Below are positions 24,801 through 36,920 of a stretch of 64,000 bases of DNA, piece after piece. The position numbers and the translations under genes were made by a program. The notes under the pieces are model-generated. The model was not told the origin of the DNA and made no database searches. It was given only the letters and a program-made list of their open reading frames with translations. How positions within the stretch are numbered: position 1 is the first letter of the stretch; every line of letters starts with the position of its first letter. The DNA comes from Ptiloglossa arizonensis (taxonomy: Eukaryota; Arthropoda; Insecta; Hymenoptera; Colletidae): NCBI RefSeq assembly GCF_051014685.1, contig NW_027478885.1, positions 248,001 to 312,000 of the forward strand, given 5' to 3'.

Positions 24801-27472
24801 AGTTCCGATGCTCGACAAGCATAACTAGAACGGTCTAGGGGAAAAGTACGCATACCGTTGTAATCGGGCGAGTTTCTACTTTCAGATGCAACAGAAATTT
24901 TGCGGATTGGTCAATCCGTTCGCGAGATATGGCAGTTTGGAGGTAAGAAACGTTTGAGAAACTCAAAATTATCACAGTTCTGATGTTCGAAACGAATAAC
25001 CAGAACGGCCTAGGGGAAAAGTACGCATACCGTTGTAATCGGGCGAGTTTCTACTTTCAGATGCAACAGAAATTTTGCGGATTAGTCAATCCGTTCGCGA
25101 GATATGGCAGTTTGGAGGTAAGAGACGCTTGAGAAACTCAAAATTTTCGCAGTTCTGATGCTCGACAAGCATAACTAGAACGGTCTAGGAGAAAAGTATG
25201 CATACCGTTGTAATCGGGCGAGTTTCTACTTTCAGATGCAACAGAAATTTTGCGGATTTGTCAATCCGTTCGCGAGATATGGCAGTTTGGAGGTAAGAAA
25301 CGCTTGAGAAACTCAAAATTTTCGCAGTTCTGATGCTCGACAAGCATAACTAGAACGGTCTAGGGGAAGAGTACGCATACCGTTGTAATCGGGCGAGTTT
25401 CTACTTTCAGATGCAACAGAAATTTTGCGGATTGGTCAATCCGTTCGCGAGATATGGCAGTTTGGAGGTAAGAAACGCTTGAGAAACTCAAAATTTTCGC
25501 AGTTCTGATGCTCGAAACGAATAACTAGAACGGCCTAGGGGAAAAGTACGCATACCGTTGTAATCGGGCGAGTTTCTACTTTCAGATGCAACAGAAATTT
25601 TGCGGATTAGTCAATCCGTTCGCGAGATATGGCAGTTTGGAGGTATGAAACGCTTGAGAAACTCAAAATTTTCGCAGTTCTGATGCTCGACAAGCATAAC
25701 TAGAACGGTCTAGGGGAAAAGTACGCATACCGTTGTAATCGGGCGACTTTCTACTTTCAGATGCAACAGAAATTTTGCGGATTGGTCAATCCGTTCGCGA
25801 GATATGGCAGTTTGGAGGTAAGAAACGTTTGAGAAACTCAAAATTATCACAGTTCTGATGCTCGAAACGAGTAACCAGAACGGCCTAGGGGAAAAGTACG
25901 CATACCGTTGTAATCGGGCGAGTTTCTACTTTCACATGAAACAGAAATTTTGCGGATTGGTCAATCCGTTCGCGAGATATGGCAGTTTGGAGGTAAGCAA
26001 CGCTTGAGAAACCCAAAATTTTCGCAGTTCTCATGCTCGAAGCGAATAACTAGAACGGCCTAGGGGAAAAGTACGCATACCGTTGTAATCGGGCGAGTTT
26101 CTACTTTCAGATGCAACAGAAATTTTGCGGATTGGTCAATCCGTTCGCGAGATATGGCAGTTTGGAGGTAAGAAACGTTTGAGAAACTCAAAATTATCAC
26201 AGTTCTGATGTTCGAAACGAATAACCAGAACGACCTAGGGGAAAAGTACGCATACCGTTGTAATCGGGCGACTTTCTACTTTCAGATGCAACAGAAATTT
26301 TGCGGATTGGTCAATCCGTTCGCGAGATATGGCAGTTTGGAGGTAAGAAACGGTTGAGAAACTCAAAATTATCACAGTTCTGATGCTCGAAACGAATAAC
26401 CAGAACGGCCTAGGGGAAATGTACGCATACCGTTGTAATCGGGCGAGTTTCTACTTTCAGATGCAACAGAAATTTTGCGGATTAGTCAATCCGTTCGCGA
26501 GATATGGCAGTTTGGAGGTAAGAGACGCTTGAGAAACTCAAAATTTTCGCAGTTCTGATGCTCGACAAGCATAACTAGAACGGTCTAGGAGAAAAGTATG
26601 CATACCGTTGTAATCGGGCGAGTTTCTACTTTCAGATGCAACAGAAATTTTGCGGATTTGTCAATCCGTTCGCGAGATATGGCAGTTTGGAGGTAAGAAA
26701 CGCTTGAGAAACTCAAAATTTTCGCAGTTCTGATGCTCGACAAGCATAACTTGAACGGTCTAGGGGAAGAGTACGCATACCGTTGTAATCGGGCGAGTTT
26801 CTACTTTCAGATGCAACAGAAATTTTGCGGATTGGTCAATCCGTTCGCGAGATATGGCAGTTTGGAGGTAAGAAACGCTTGAGAAACTCAAAATTTTCGC
26901 AGTTCTGATGCTCGAAACGAATAACTAGAACGGCCTAGGGGAAAAGTACGCACACCGTTGTAATCGGGCGAGTTTCTACTTTCAGATGCAACAGAAATTT
27001 TGCGGATTAGTCAATCCGTTCGCGAGATATGGCAGTTTGGAGGTATGAAACGCTTGAGAAACTCAAAATTTTCGCAGTTCTGATGCTCGACAAGCATAAC
27101 TAGAACGGTCTAGGGGAAAAGTACGCATACCGTTGTAATCGGGCGACTTTCTACTTTCAGATGCAACAGAAATTTTGCGGATTGGTCAATCCGTTCGCGA
27201 GATATGGCAGTTTGGAGGTAAGAAACGGTTGAGAAACTCAAAATTATCACAGTTCTGATGCTCGAAACGAGTAACCAGAACGGCCTAGGGGAAAAGTACG
27301 CATACCGTTGTAATCGGGCGAGTTTCTACTTTCACATGAAACAGAAATTTTGCGGATTGGTCAATCCGTTCGCGAGATATGGCAGTTTGGAGGTAAGCAA
27401 CGCTTGAGAAACCCAAAATTTTCGCAGTTCTCATGCTCGAAGCGAATAACTAGAACGGCCTAGGGGAAAAGT
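21523..27472 (+). repeat. 11-monomer domain: 1925 + 1925 + 1400 + 700 bp
   Basis: Units run 21523-23447 and 23448-25372 (eleven monomers each). A third, 25373-26772, lacks three monomers and has eight; a partial fourth runs 26773-27472. The missing monomers in unit 3 are those equivalent to 24498, 24673 and 24848; the joint is at 26423, preceded by a private AAATGTACG. The unit shares its AAGAGACGC, T62, GGTATG, C25/AACGNGTAACC and CACATGAAAC (CACGTGAAAC at 22048) monomers with 8924-12248, so both belong to one higher-order family. Confidence 0.85.
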
Positions 27473-27997
27473 ACGCATACCGTTGTAATCGGGCGAGTTT
27501 CTACTTTCAGATGCAACAGAAATTTTGCGAATTGGTCAATCCGTTCGCGAGATATGGCAGTTTGGAGGTAAGAAACGCTTGAGAAACTCAAAATTTTCGC
27601 AGTTCTGATGCTCGACAAGCATAACTAGAACGGTCTAGGGGAAAAGTACGCATACCGTTGTAATCGGGCGAGTTTCTACTTTCAGATGCAACAGAAATTT
27701 TGCGGATTGGTCAATCCGTTCGCGAGATATGGCAGTTTGTAGGTAAGAAACGCTTGAGAAACTCAACATTTTCGCAGTTCTGATGCTCGAAACGAATAAC
27801 TAGAACGGCCTAGGGGAAAAGTACGCATACCGTTGTAATCGGGCGAGTTTCTACTTTCAGATGCAACAGAAATTTTGCGGATTGGTCAATCCGTTCGCGA
27901 GATATGGCAGTTTGGAGGTAAGAAACGCTTGAGAAACTCAAAATTTTCGCAGTTCTGATGCTCGACAAGCATAACTAGAACGGACTAGGGGACAAGT
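27473..27997 (+). repeat. Three transition monomers
   Basis: The monomer at 27473 has the GCGAATTGG marker known from 9974, 11899 and 17499. Those at 27648 and 27823 have TGTAGG/C120 and GACTAGGGGACAAG types. They link the 11-monomer domain to the 13-monomer domain. Confidence 0.7.
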
Positions 27998-30271
27998 ACG
28001 CATACCGTTGCAATCGGGCGACTTTCTACTTTCAGATGCAACAGAAATTTTGCGGATTGATCAATCCGTTCGCGAGATATGGCAGTTTGGAGGTAAGAAA
28101 CGGTTGAGAAACTCAAAATTATCACAGTTCTGATGTTCGAAACGAATAACCAGAATGGCCTAGGGGAAAAGTACGCATACCGTTGTAATCGGGCGAGTTT
28201 CTACTTTCAGATGCAACAGAAGTTTTGCGGATTAGTCAATCCGATCGCGAGATATGGCAGTTTGGAGGTAAGAAACGCTTGAGAAACTCAAAATTTTCGC
28301 AGTTCTGATGCTCGACAAGCATAACTAGAACGGTCTAGGGGAAAAGTACGCATACCGTTGTAATCGGGCGAGTTTCTACTTTCAGATGCAACAGAAATTT
28401 TGCGGATTAGTCAATCCGTTCGCGAGATATGGCAGTTTGGAGGTAAGAAACGCTTGAGAAACTCAAAATTTTCGCAGTTCTGATGCTCGAAACGAATAAC
28501 TAGACCGGCCTAGGGGAAAAGTACGCATACCGTTGTAATCGGGCGAGTTTCTACTTTCAGATGCAACAGAAATTTTGCGGATTAGTCAATCCGTTCGCGA
28601 GATATGGCAGTTTGTAGGTAAGAAACGCTTGAGAAACTCAACATTTTCGCAGTTCTGAAGCTCGAAACGAATAACTAGAACGGCCTAGGGGAAAAGTACG
28701 CATACCGTTGTAATCGGGCGAGTTTCTACTTTCAGATGCAACAGAAATTTTGCGGATTAGTCAATCCGTTCGCGAGATATGGCAGTTTGGAGGTAAGAAA
28801 CGCTTGAGAAACTCAAAATTTTCACAGTTCTGATGCTCGAAACGAATAACCAGAACGGCCTAGGGGAAAAGTACGCATACCGTTGTAATCGGGCGAGTTT
28901 CTACTTTCAGATGCAACAGAAATTTTGCGGATTGGTCAATCCGTTCGCGAGATATGGCAGTTTGTAGGTAAGAAACGCTTGAGAAACTCAACATTTTCGC
29001 AGTTCTGATGCTCGAAACGAATAACTAGAACGGCCTAGGGGAAAGTACGCATACCGTTGTAATCGGGCGAGTTTCTACTTTCAGATGCAACAGAAATTTT
29101 GCGGATTGGTCAATCCGTTCGCGAGATATGGCAGTTTGGAGGTAAGAAACGCTTGAGAAACTCAAAATTTTCGCAGTTCTGATGCTCGACAAGCATAACT
29201 AGAACGGACTAGGGGACAAGTACGCATACCGTTGTAATCGGGCGACTTTCTACTTTCAGATGCAACAGAAATTTTGCGGATTGGTCAATCCGTTCGCGAG
29301 ATATGGCAGTTTGGATGTAAGAAACGGTTGAGAAACTCAAAATTGTCGCAGTTCTGATGCTCGACAAGCATAACTAGAACGGTCTAGGGGAAAAGTACGC
29401 ATACCGTTGTAATCGGGCGAGTTTCTACTTACAGATGCAACAGAAACTTTGCGGATTAGTTAATCCGTTCGCGAGATATGACAGCTTGGAGGTAAGAAAC
29501 GCTTGAGAAACTCAAAATTTTCGCAGTTCTGATGCTCGACAAGCATAACTAGAACGGTCTAGGGGAAAAGTACGCATACCGTTGTAATCGGGCGAGTTTC
29601 TACTTTCAGATGCAACAGAAATTTTGCGGATTGGTCAATCCGTTCGCGAGATATGGCAGTTTGGAGGTAAGAAACGGTTGAGAAACTCAAAATTATCACA
29701 GTTCTGATGTTCGAAACGAATAACCAGAACGGCCTAGGGGAAAAGTACGCATACCGTTGTAATCGGGCGACTTTCTACTTTCAGATGCAACAGAAATTTT
29801 GCGGATTGGTCAATCCGTTCGCGAGATATGGCAGTTTGGAGGTAAGAAACGGTTGAGAAACTCAAAATTATCACAGTTCTGATGCTCGAAACGAATAACC
29901 AGAACGGCCTAGGGGAAAAGTACGCATACCGTTGTAATCGGGCGAGTTTCTACTTTCAGATGCAACAGAAATTTTGCGGATTGGTCAATCCGTTCGCGAG
30001 ATATGGCAGTTTGTAGGTTAGAAACGCTTGAGAAACTCAACACTTTCGCAGTTCTGATGCTCGAAACGAATAACTAGAACGGCCTAGGGGAGAAGTACGC
30101 ATACCGTTGTAATCGGGCGAGTTTCTACTTTCAGATGCAACAGAAATTTTGCGGATTGGTCAGTCCGTTCGCGAGATATGGCAGTTTGGAGGTAAGAAAC
30201 GCTTGAGAAACTCAAAATTTTCGCAGTTCTGATGCTGGAAACGAATAACTAGAACGGACTAGGGGACAAGT
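27998..30271 (+). repeat. 13-monomer unit, copy 1 (2274 bp)
   Basis: Ordered markers: TTGCAATC with ATTGATC (27998), AGAAGTTTT with CCGATCG (28173), TAGACCGGCC (28348), TGAAGCTCG (28523), TTTTCACAG (28698), the 174-bp monomer at 28873, GGGGACAAG (29047), GGATGTAAG with CGGTTG (29222), TTACAG with GACAGCTTGG (29397), then CGGTTG types, CAACACTTTC (29922) and GGTCAGTCC with GCTGGAAAC (30097). All recur 2274 bp downstream. Confidence 0.9.
28873..29046 (+). repeat. 174-bp monomer with AAA instead of AAAA
   Basis: It ends AGGGGAAAGT, one A short. The same deletion is in the matching monomer of copy 2 at 31147, so the deletion predates the 2274-bp duplication. Confidence 0.9.
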
Positions 30272-32545
30272 ACGCATACCGTTGCAATCGGGCGACTTTC
30301 TACTTTCAGATGCAACAGAAATTTTGCGGATTGATCAATCCGTTCGCGAGATATGGCAGTTTGGAGGTAAGAAACGGTTGAGAAACTCAAAATTATCACA
30401 GTTCTGATGTTCGAAACGAATAACCAGAATGGCCTAGGGGAAAAGTACGCATACCGTTGTAATCGGGCGAGTTTCTACTTTCAGATGCAACAGAAGTTTT
30501 GCGGATTAGTCAATCCGATCGCGAGATATGGCAGTTTGGAGGTAAGAAACGCTTGAGAAACTCAAAATTTTCGCAGTTCTGATGCTCGACAAGCATAACT
30601 AGAACGGTCTAGGGGAAAAGTACGCATACCGTTGTAATCGGGCGAGTTTCTACTTTCAGATGCAACAGAAATTTTGCGGATTAGTCAATCCGTTCGCGAG
30701 ATATGGCAGTTTGGAGGTAAGAAACGCTTGAGAAACTCAAAATTTTCGCAGTTCTGATGCTCGAAACGAATAACTAGACCGGCCTAGGGGAAAAGTACGC
30801 ATACCGTTGTAATCGGGCGAGTTTCTACTTTCAGATGCAACAGAAATTTTGCGGATTAGTCAATCCGTTCGCGAGATATGGCAGTTTGTAGGTAAGAAAC
30901 GCTTGAGAAACTCAACATTTTCGCAGTTCTGAAGCTCGAAACGAATAACTAGAACGGCCTAGGGGAAAAGTACGCATACCGTTGTAATCGGGCGAGTTTC
31001 TACTTTCAGATGCAACAGAAATTTTGCGGATTAGTCAATCCGTTCGCGAGATATGGCAGTTTGGAGGTAAGAAACGCTTGAGAAACTCAAAATTTTCACA
31101 GTTCTGATGCTCGAAACGAATAACCAGAACGGCCTAGGGGAAAAGTACGCATACCGTTGTAATCGGGCGAGTTTCTACTTTCAGATGCAACAGAAATTTT
31201 GCGGATTGGTCAATCCGTTCGCGAGATATGGCAGTTTGTAGGTAAGAAACGCTTGAGAAACTCAACATTTTCGCAGTTCTGATGCTCGAAACGAATAACT
31301 AGAACGGCCTAGGGGAAAGTACGCATACCGTTGTAATCGGGCGAGTTTCTACTTTCAGATGCAACAGAAATTTTGCGGATTGGTCAATCCGTTCGCGAGA
31401 TATGGCAGTTTGGAGGTAAGAAACGCTTGAGAAACTCAAAATTTTCGCAGTTCTGATGCTCGACAAGCATAACTAGAACGGACTAGGGGACAAGTACGCA
31501 TACCGTTGTAATCGGGCGACTTTCTACTTTCAGATGCAACAGAAATTTTGCGGATTGGTCAATCCGTTCGCGAGATATGGCAGTTTGGATGTAAGAAACG
31601 GTTGAGAAACTCAAAATTGTCGCAGTTCTGATGCTCGACAAGCATAACTAGAACGGTCTAGGGGAAAAGTACGCATACCGTTGTAATCGGGCGAGTTTCT
31701 ACTTACAGATGCAACAGAAACTTTGCGGATTAGTTAATCCGTTCGCGAGATATGACAGCTTGGAGGTAAGAAACGCTTGAGAAACTCAAAATTTTCGCAG
31801 TTCTGATGCTCGACAAGCATAACTAGAACGGTCTAGGGGAAAAGTACGCATACCGTTGTAATCGGGCGAGTTTCTACTTTCAGATGCAACAGAAATTTTG
31901 CGGATTGGTCAATCCGTTCGCGAGATATGGCAGTTTGGAGGTAAGAAACGGTTGAGAAACTCAAAATTATCACAGTTCTGATGTTCGAAACGAATAACCA
32001 GAACGGCCTAGGGGAAAAGTACGCATACCGTTGTAATCGGGCGACTTTCTACTTTCAGATGCAACAGAAATTTTGCGGATTGGTCAATCCGTTCGCGAGA
32101 TATGGCAGTTTGGAGGTAAGAAACGGTTGAGAAACTCAAAATTATCACAGTTCTGATGCTCGAAACGAATAACCAGAACGGCCTAGGGGAAAAGTACGCA
32201 TACCGTTGTAATCGGGCGAGTTTCTACTTTCAGATGCAACAGAAATTTTGCGGATTGGTCAATCCGTTCGCGAGATATGGCAGTTTGTAGGTTAGAAACG
32301 CTTGAGAAACTCAACACTTTCGCAGTTCTGATGCTCGAAACGAATAACTAGAACGGCCTAGGGGAGAAGTACGCATACCGTTGTAATCGGGCGAGTTTCT
32401 ACTTTCAGATGCAACAGAAATTTTGCGGATTGGTCAGTCCGTTCGCGAGATATGGCAGTTTGGAGGTAAGAAACGCTTGAGAAACTCAAAATTTTCGCAG
32501 TTCTGATGCTGGAAACGAATAACTAGAACGGACTAGGGGAAAAGT
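30272..32545 (+). repeat. 13-monomer unit, copy 2 (2274 bp)
   Basis: It repeats copy 1 monomer by monomer with the same length, including the 174-bp monomer. The difference I noticed is at the very end, where the last monomer reads GGGGAAAAG rather than GGGGACAAG, marking the right-hand joint. What follows at 32546 is a C25, AATCAG type rather than the TTGCAATC monomer. Confidence 0.9.
31147..31320 (+). repeat. 174-bp monomer, duplicate of the deletion at 28873
   Basis: It has the same AAA junction and the same diagnostic bases (TGTAGG, C120) as 28873-29046, inherited through the 13-monomer duplication. Confidence 0.9.
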
Positions 32546-32895
32546 ACGCATACCGTTGTAATCGGGCGACTTTCTACTTTCAGATGCAACAGAAGTTTTG
32601 CGGATTGGTCAATCAGTTCGCGAGATATGGCAGTTTGGAGGTAAGAAACGGTTGAGAAACTCAAAATTTTCACAGTTCTGATGCTCGAAACGAATAACCA
32701 GAACGGCCTAGGGGAAAAGTACGCATACCGTTGTAATCGGGCGAGTTTCTACTTTCAGATGCAACAGAAATTTTGCGGATTGGTCAATCGGTTCGCGAGA
32801 TATGGCAGTTTGTAAGTAAGAAACGCTTGAGAAACTCAACATTTTCGCAGTTCTGATGCTCGAAACGAATAACTAGAACGGCCTAGGGGAAAAGT

Positions 32896-35800
32896 ACGCA
32901 TACCGTTGTAATCGGGCGAGTTTCTACTTTCAGATGCAACAGAAATTTTGGGGATTGGTCAATCCGTTCGCGAGATATGGCAGTTTGGAGGTAAGAAACG
33001 CTTGAGAAACTCAAAATTGTCGCAGTTCTGATGCTCGACAAGCATAACTAGAACGGTCTAGGGGAAAAGTACGCATACAGTTGTAATCGGGCGAGTTTCT
33101 ACTTTCAGATGCAACAGAAACTTTGCGGATTAGTTAATCCGTTCGCGAGATATGGCAGTTTGGAGGTAAGAAACGCTTGAGAAACTCAAAATTTTCGCAG
33201 TTCTGATGCTCGACAAGCATAACTAGAACGGTCTAGGGGAAAAGTACGCATACCGTTGTAATCGGGCGACTTTCTACTTTCAGATGCAACAAAAATTTTG
33301 CGGATTGGTCAATCCGTTCGCGAGATATGGCAGTTTGGAAGTAAGAAACGGTTGAGAAACTCAAAATTATCACAGTTCTGATGCTCGAAACGAGTAACCA
33401 GAACGGCCTAGGGGAAAAGTACGCATACCGTTGTAATCGGGCGAGTTTCTACTTTCACATGCAACAGAAATTTTGCGGATTGGTCAATCCGTTCGCGAGA
33501 TATGGCAGTTTGGAGGTAAGCAACGCTTGAGAAACCCAAAATTTTCGCAGTTCTCATGCTCGAAGCGACTAACTACAACGGCCTAGGGGAAAAGTACGCA
33601 TACCGTTGTAATCGGGCGAGTTTCTACTTTCAGATGAAACAGAAATTTTGCGGATTGGTCAATCCGTTCGCGAGATATGGCAGTTTGGAGGTAAGAAACG
33701 CTTGAGAAACTCAAAATTTTCACAGTTCTGATGCTCGAAACGAATAACCAGAACGGCCTAGGGGAAAAGTACGCATACCGTTGTAATCGGGCGACTTTCT
33801 ACTTTCAGATGCAACAGAAATTTTGCGGATTGGTCAATCCGTTCGCGAGATATGGCAGTTTGGAGGTAAGAAACGGTTGAGAAACTCAAAATTATCACAG
33901 TTCTGATGTTCGAAACGAATAACCAGAATGGCCTAGGGGAAAAGTACGCATACCGTTGTAATCGGGCGAGTTTCTACTTTCAGATGCAACAGAAATTTTG
34001 CGGATTAGTCAATCCGATCGCGAGATATGGCAGTTTGGAGGTAAGAAACGCTTGAGAAACTCAAAATTTTCGCAGTTCTGATGCTCGACAAGCATAACTA
34101 GAACGGTCTAGGGGAAAAGTACGCATACCGTTGTAATCGGGCGAGTTTCTACTTTCAGATGCAACAGAAATTTTGCGGATTAGTCAATCCGTTCGCGAGA
34201 TATGGCAGTTTGCAGGTAAGAAACGCTTGAGAAACTCAAAATTTTCGCAGTTCTGATGCTCGAAACGAATAACTAGAACGGACTAGGGGAAAAGTACGCA
34301 TACCGTTGTAATCGGGCGACATTCTACTTTCAGATGCAACAGAAATTTTGCGGATTGGTCAATCAGTTCGCGAGATATGGCAGTTTGGAGGTAAGAAACG
34401 GTTGAGAAACTCAAAATTTTCACAGTTCTGATGCTCGAAACGAATAACCAGAACGGCCTAGGGGAAAAGTACGCATACCGTTGTAATCGGGCGAGTTTCT
34501 ACTTTCAGATGCAACAGAAATTTTGCGGATTGGTCAATCCGTTCGCGAGATATGGCAGTTTGGATGTAAGAAACGCTTGAGAAACTCAAAATTTTCGCAG
34601 TTCTGATGCTCGACAAGCATAACTAGAACGGTCTAGGGGAAAAGTACGCATACCGTTGTAATCGGGCGAGTTTCTACTTTCAGATGCAACAGAAATTTTG
34701 CGGATTGGTCAATCCGTTCGCGAGATATGGCAGTTTGTAGGTAAGAAACGCTTGAGAAACTCAACATTTTCGCAGTTCTGATGCTCGAAACGAATAAATA
34801 GAACGGCCTAGGGGAAAAGTACGCATACCGTTGTAATCGGGCGAGTTTCTACTTTCAGATGCAACAGAAATTTTGGGGATTGGTCAATCCGTTCGCGAGA
34901 TATGGCAGTTTGGAGGTAAGAAACGCTTGAGAAACTCAAAATTGTCGCAGTTCTGATGCTCGACAAGCATAACTAGAACGGTCTAGGGGAAAAGTACGCA
35001 TACAGTTGTAATCGGGCGAGTTTCTACTTTCAGATGCAACAGAAACTTTGCGGATTAGTTAATCCGTTCGCGCGATATGGCAGTTTGGAGGTAAGAAACG
35101 CTTGAGAAACTCAAAATTTTCGCAGTTCTGATGCTCGACAAGCATAACTAGAACGGTCTAGGGGAAAAGTACGCATACCGTTGTAATCGGGCGACTTTCT
35201 ACTTTCAGATGCAACAAAAATTTTGCGGATTGGTCAATCCGTTCGCGAGATATGGCAGTTTGGAAGTAAGAAACGGTTGAGAAACTCAAAATTATCACAG
35301 TTCTGATGCTCGAAACGAGTAACCAGAACGGCCTAGGGGAAAAGTACGCATACCGTTGTAATCGGGCGAGTTTCTACTTTCACATGCAACAGAAATTTTG
35401 CGGATTGGTCAATCCGTTCGCGAGATATGGCAGTTTGGAGGTAAGCAACGCTTGAGAAACCCAAAATTTTCGCAGTTCTCATGCTCGAAGCGACTAACTA
35501 CAACGGCCTAGGGGAAAAGTACGCATACCGTTGTAATCGGGCGAGTTTCTACTTTCAGATGAAACAGAAATTTTGCGGATTGGTCAATCCGTTCGCGAGA
35601 AATGGCAGTTTGGAGGTAAGAAACGCTTGAGAAACTCAAAATTTTCACAGTTCTGATGCTCGAAACGAATAACCAGAACGGCCTAGGGGAAAAGTACGCA
35701 TACCGTTGTAATCGGGCGACTTTCTACTTTCAGATGCAACAGAAATTTTGCGGATTGGTCAATCCGTTCGCGAGATATGGCAGTTTGGAGGTAAGAAACG

Positions 35801-36570
35801 GTTGAGAAACTCAAAATTATCACAGTTCTGATGTTCGAAACGAATAACCAGAATGGCCTAGGGGAAAAGTACGCATACCGTTGTAATCGGGCGAGTTTCT
35901 ACTTTCAGATGCAACAGAAATTTTGCGGATTAGTCAATCCGATCGCGAGATATGGCAGTTTGGAGGTAAGAAACGCTTGAGAAACTCAAAATTTTCGCAG
36001 TTCTGATGCTCGACAAGCATAACTAGAACGGTCTAGGGGAAAAGTACGCATACCGTTGTAATCGGGCGAGTTTCTACTTTCAGATGCAACAGAAATTTTG
36101 CGGATTAGTCAACCCGTTCGCGAGATATGGCAGTTTGGAGGTAAGAAACGCTTGAGAAACTCAAAATTTTCGCAGTTCTGATGCTCGAAACGAATAACTA
36201 GAACGGACTAGGGGAAAAGTACGCATACCGTTGTAATCGGGCGACATTCTACTTTCAGATGCAACAGAAATTTTGCGGATTGGTCAATCAGTTCGCGAGA
36301 TATGGCAGTTTGGAGGTAAGAAACGGTTGAGAAACTCAAAATTTTCGCAGTTCTGATGCTCGACAAGCATAACTAGAACGGTCTAGGGGAAAAGTACGCA
36401 TACCGTTGTAATCGGGCGAGTTTCTACTTTCAGATGCAACAGAAATTTTGCGGATTGGTCAATCCGTTCGCGAGATATGGCAGTTTGTAGGTAAGAAACG
36501 CTTGAGAAACTCAACATTTTCGCAGTTCTGATGCTCGAAACGAATAAATAGAACGGCCTAGGGGAAAAGT
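32896..36570 (+). repeat. 11-monomer unit (1925 bp) and collapsed 10-monomer copy (1750 bp)
   Basis: Monomers 32896-34820 are repeated at 34821-36570. Markers in order: TTTTGGGGAT (32896, 34821), TACAGTTG (33071, 34996), AACAAAAAT with GGAAGTAAG (33246, 35171), CACATGCAAC with GCGACTAAC (33421, 35346), AGATGAAAC (33596, 35521), CCGATCG (33946, 35871), GACATTCTAC with AATCAG (34296, 36221). The second copy has one monomer fewer because the types at 34296 and 34471 are merged into the single monomer at 36221. Both copies end with a TGTAGG, AAATAG monomer (34646, 36396). Confidence 0.88.
36221..36395 (+). repeat. Hybrid monomer that collapsed two neighbours into one
   Basis: The 5' part (GACATTCTAC, AATCAG, CGGTTG) equals the monomer at 34296. 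The 3' part (TTTTCGCAG, ACAAGCAT, GTCTAG) equals the next monomer at 34471. The joint lies in the identical stretch between monomer positions 106 and 127. One complete monomer length is missing relative to the upstream copy, as expected for an exchange between adjacent monomers at equal phase. Confidence 0.82.
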
Positions 36571-36920
36571 ACGCATACCGTTGTAATCGGGCGAGTTTCT
36601 ACTTTCAGATGCAACAGAAATTTTGCGGATTAGTCAATCCGTTCGCGAGATATGGCAGTTTGTAGGTAAGAAACGCTTGAGAAACTCAACATTTTCGCAG
36701 TTCTGATGCTCGAAACGAATAACTAGAACGGCCTAGGGGAAAAGTACGCATACCGTTGTAATCGGGCGAGTTTCTACTTTCAGATGCAACAGAAATTTTG
36801 CGGATTAGTCAATCCGTTCGCGAGATATGGCAGTTTGGAGGTAAGAAACGCTTGAGAAACTCAAAATTTTCACAGTTCTGATGCTCGAAACGAATAACCA
36901 GAACGGCCTAGGGGAAAAGT
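36571..36920 (+). repeat. Two transition monomers before the 77-monomer units
   Basis: The monomers at 36571 and 36746 match the types at 50046 and 50221 that precede the second 77-monomer copy, apart from AGATGCAAC here versus AGATGAAAC at 50221. This extends the similarity of the left flanks. Confidence 0.75.
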
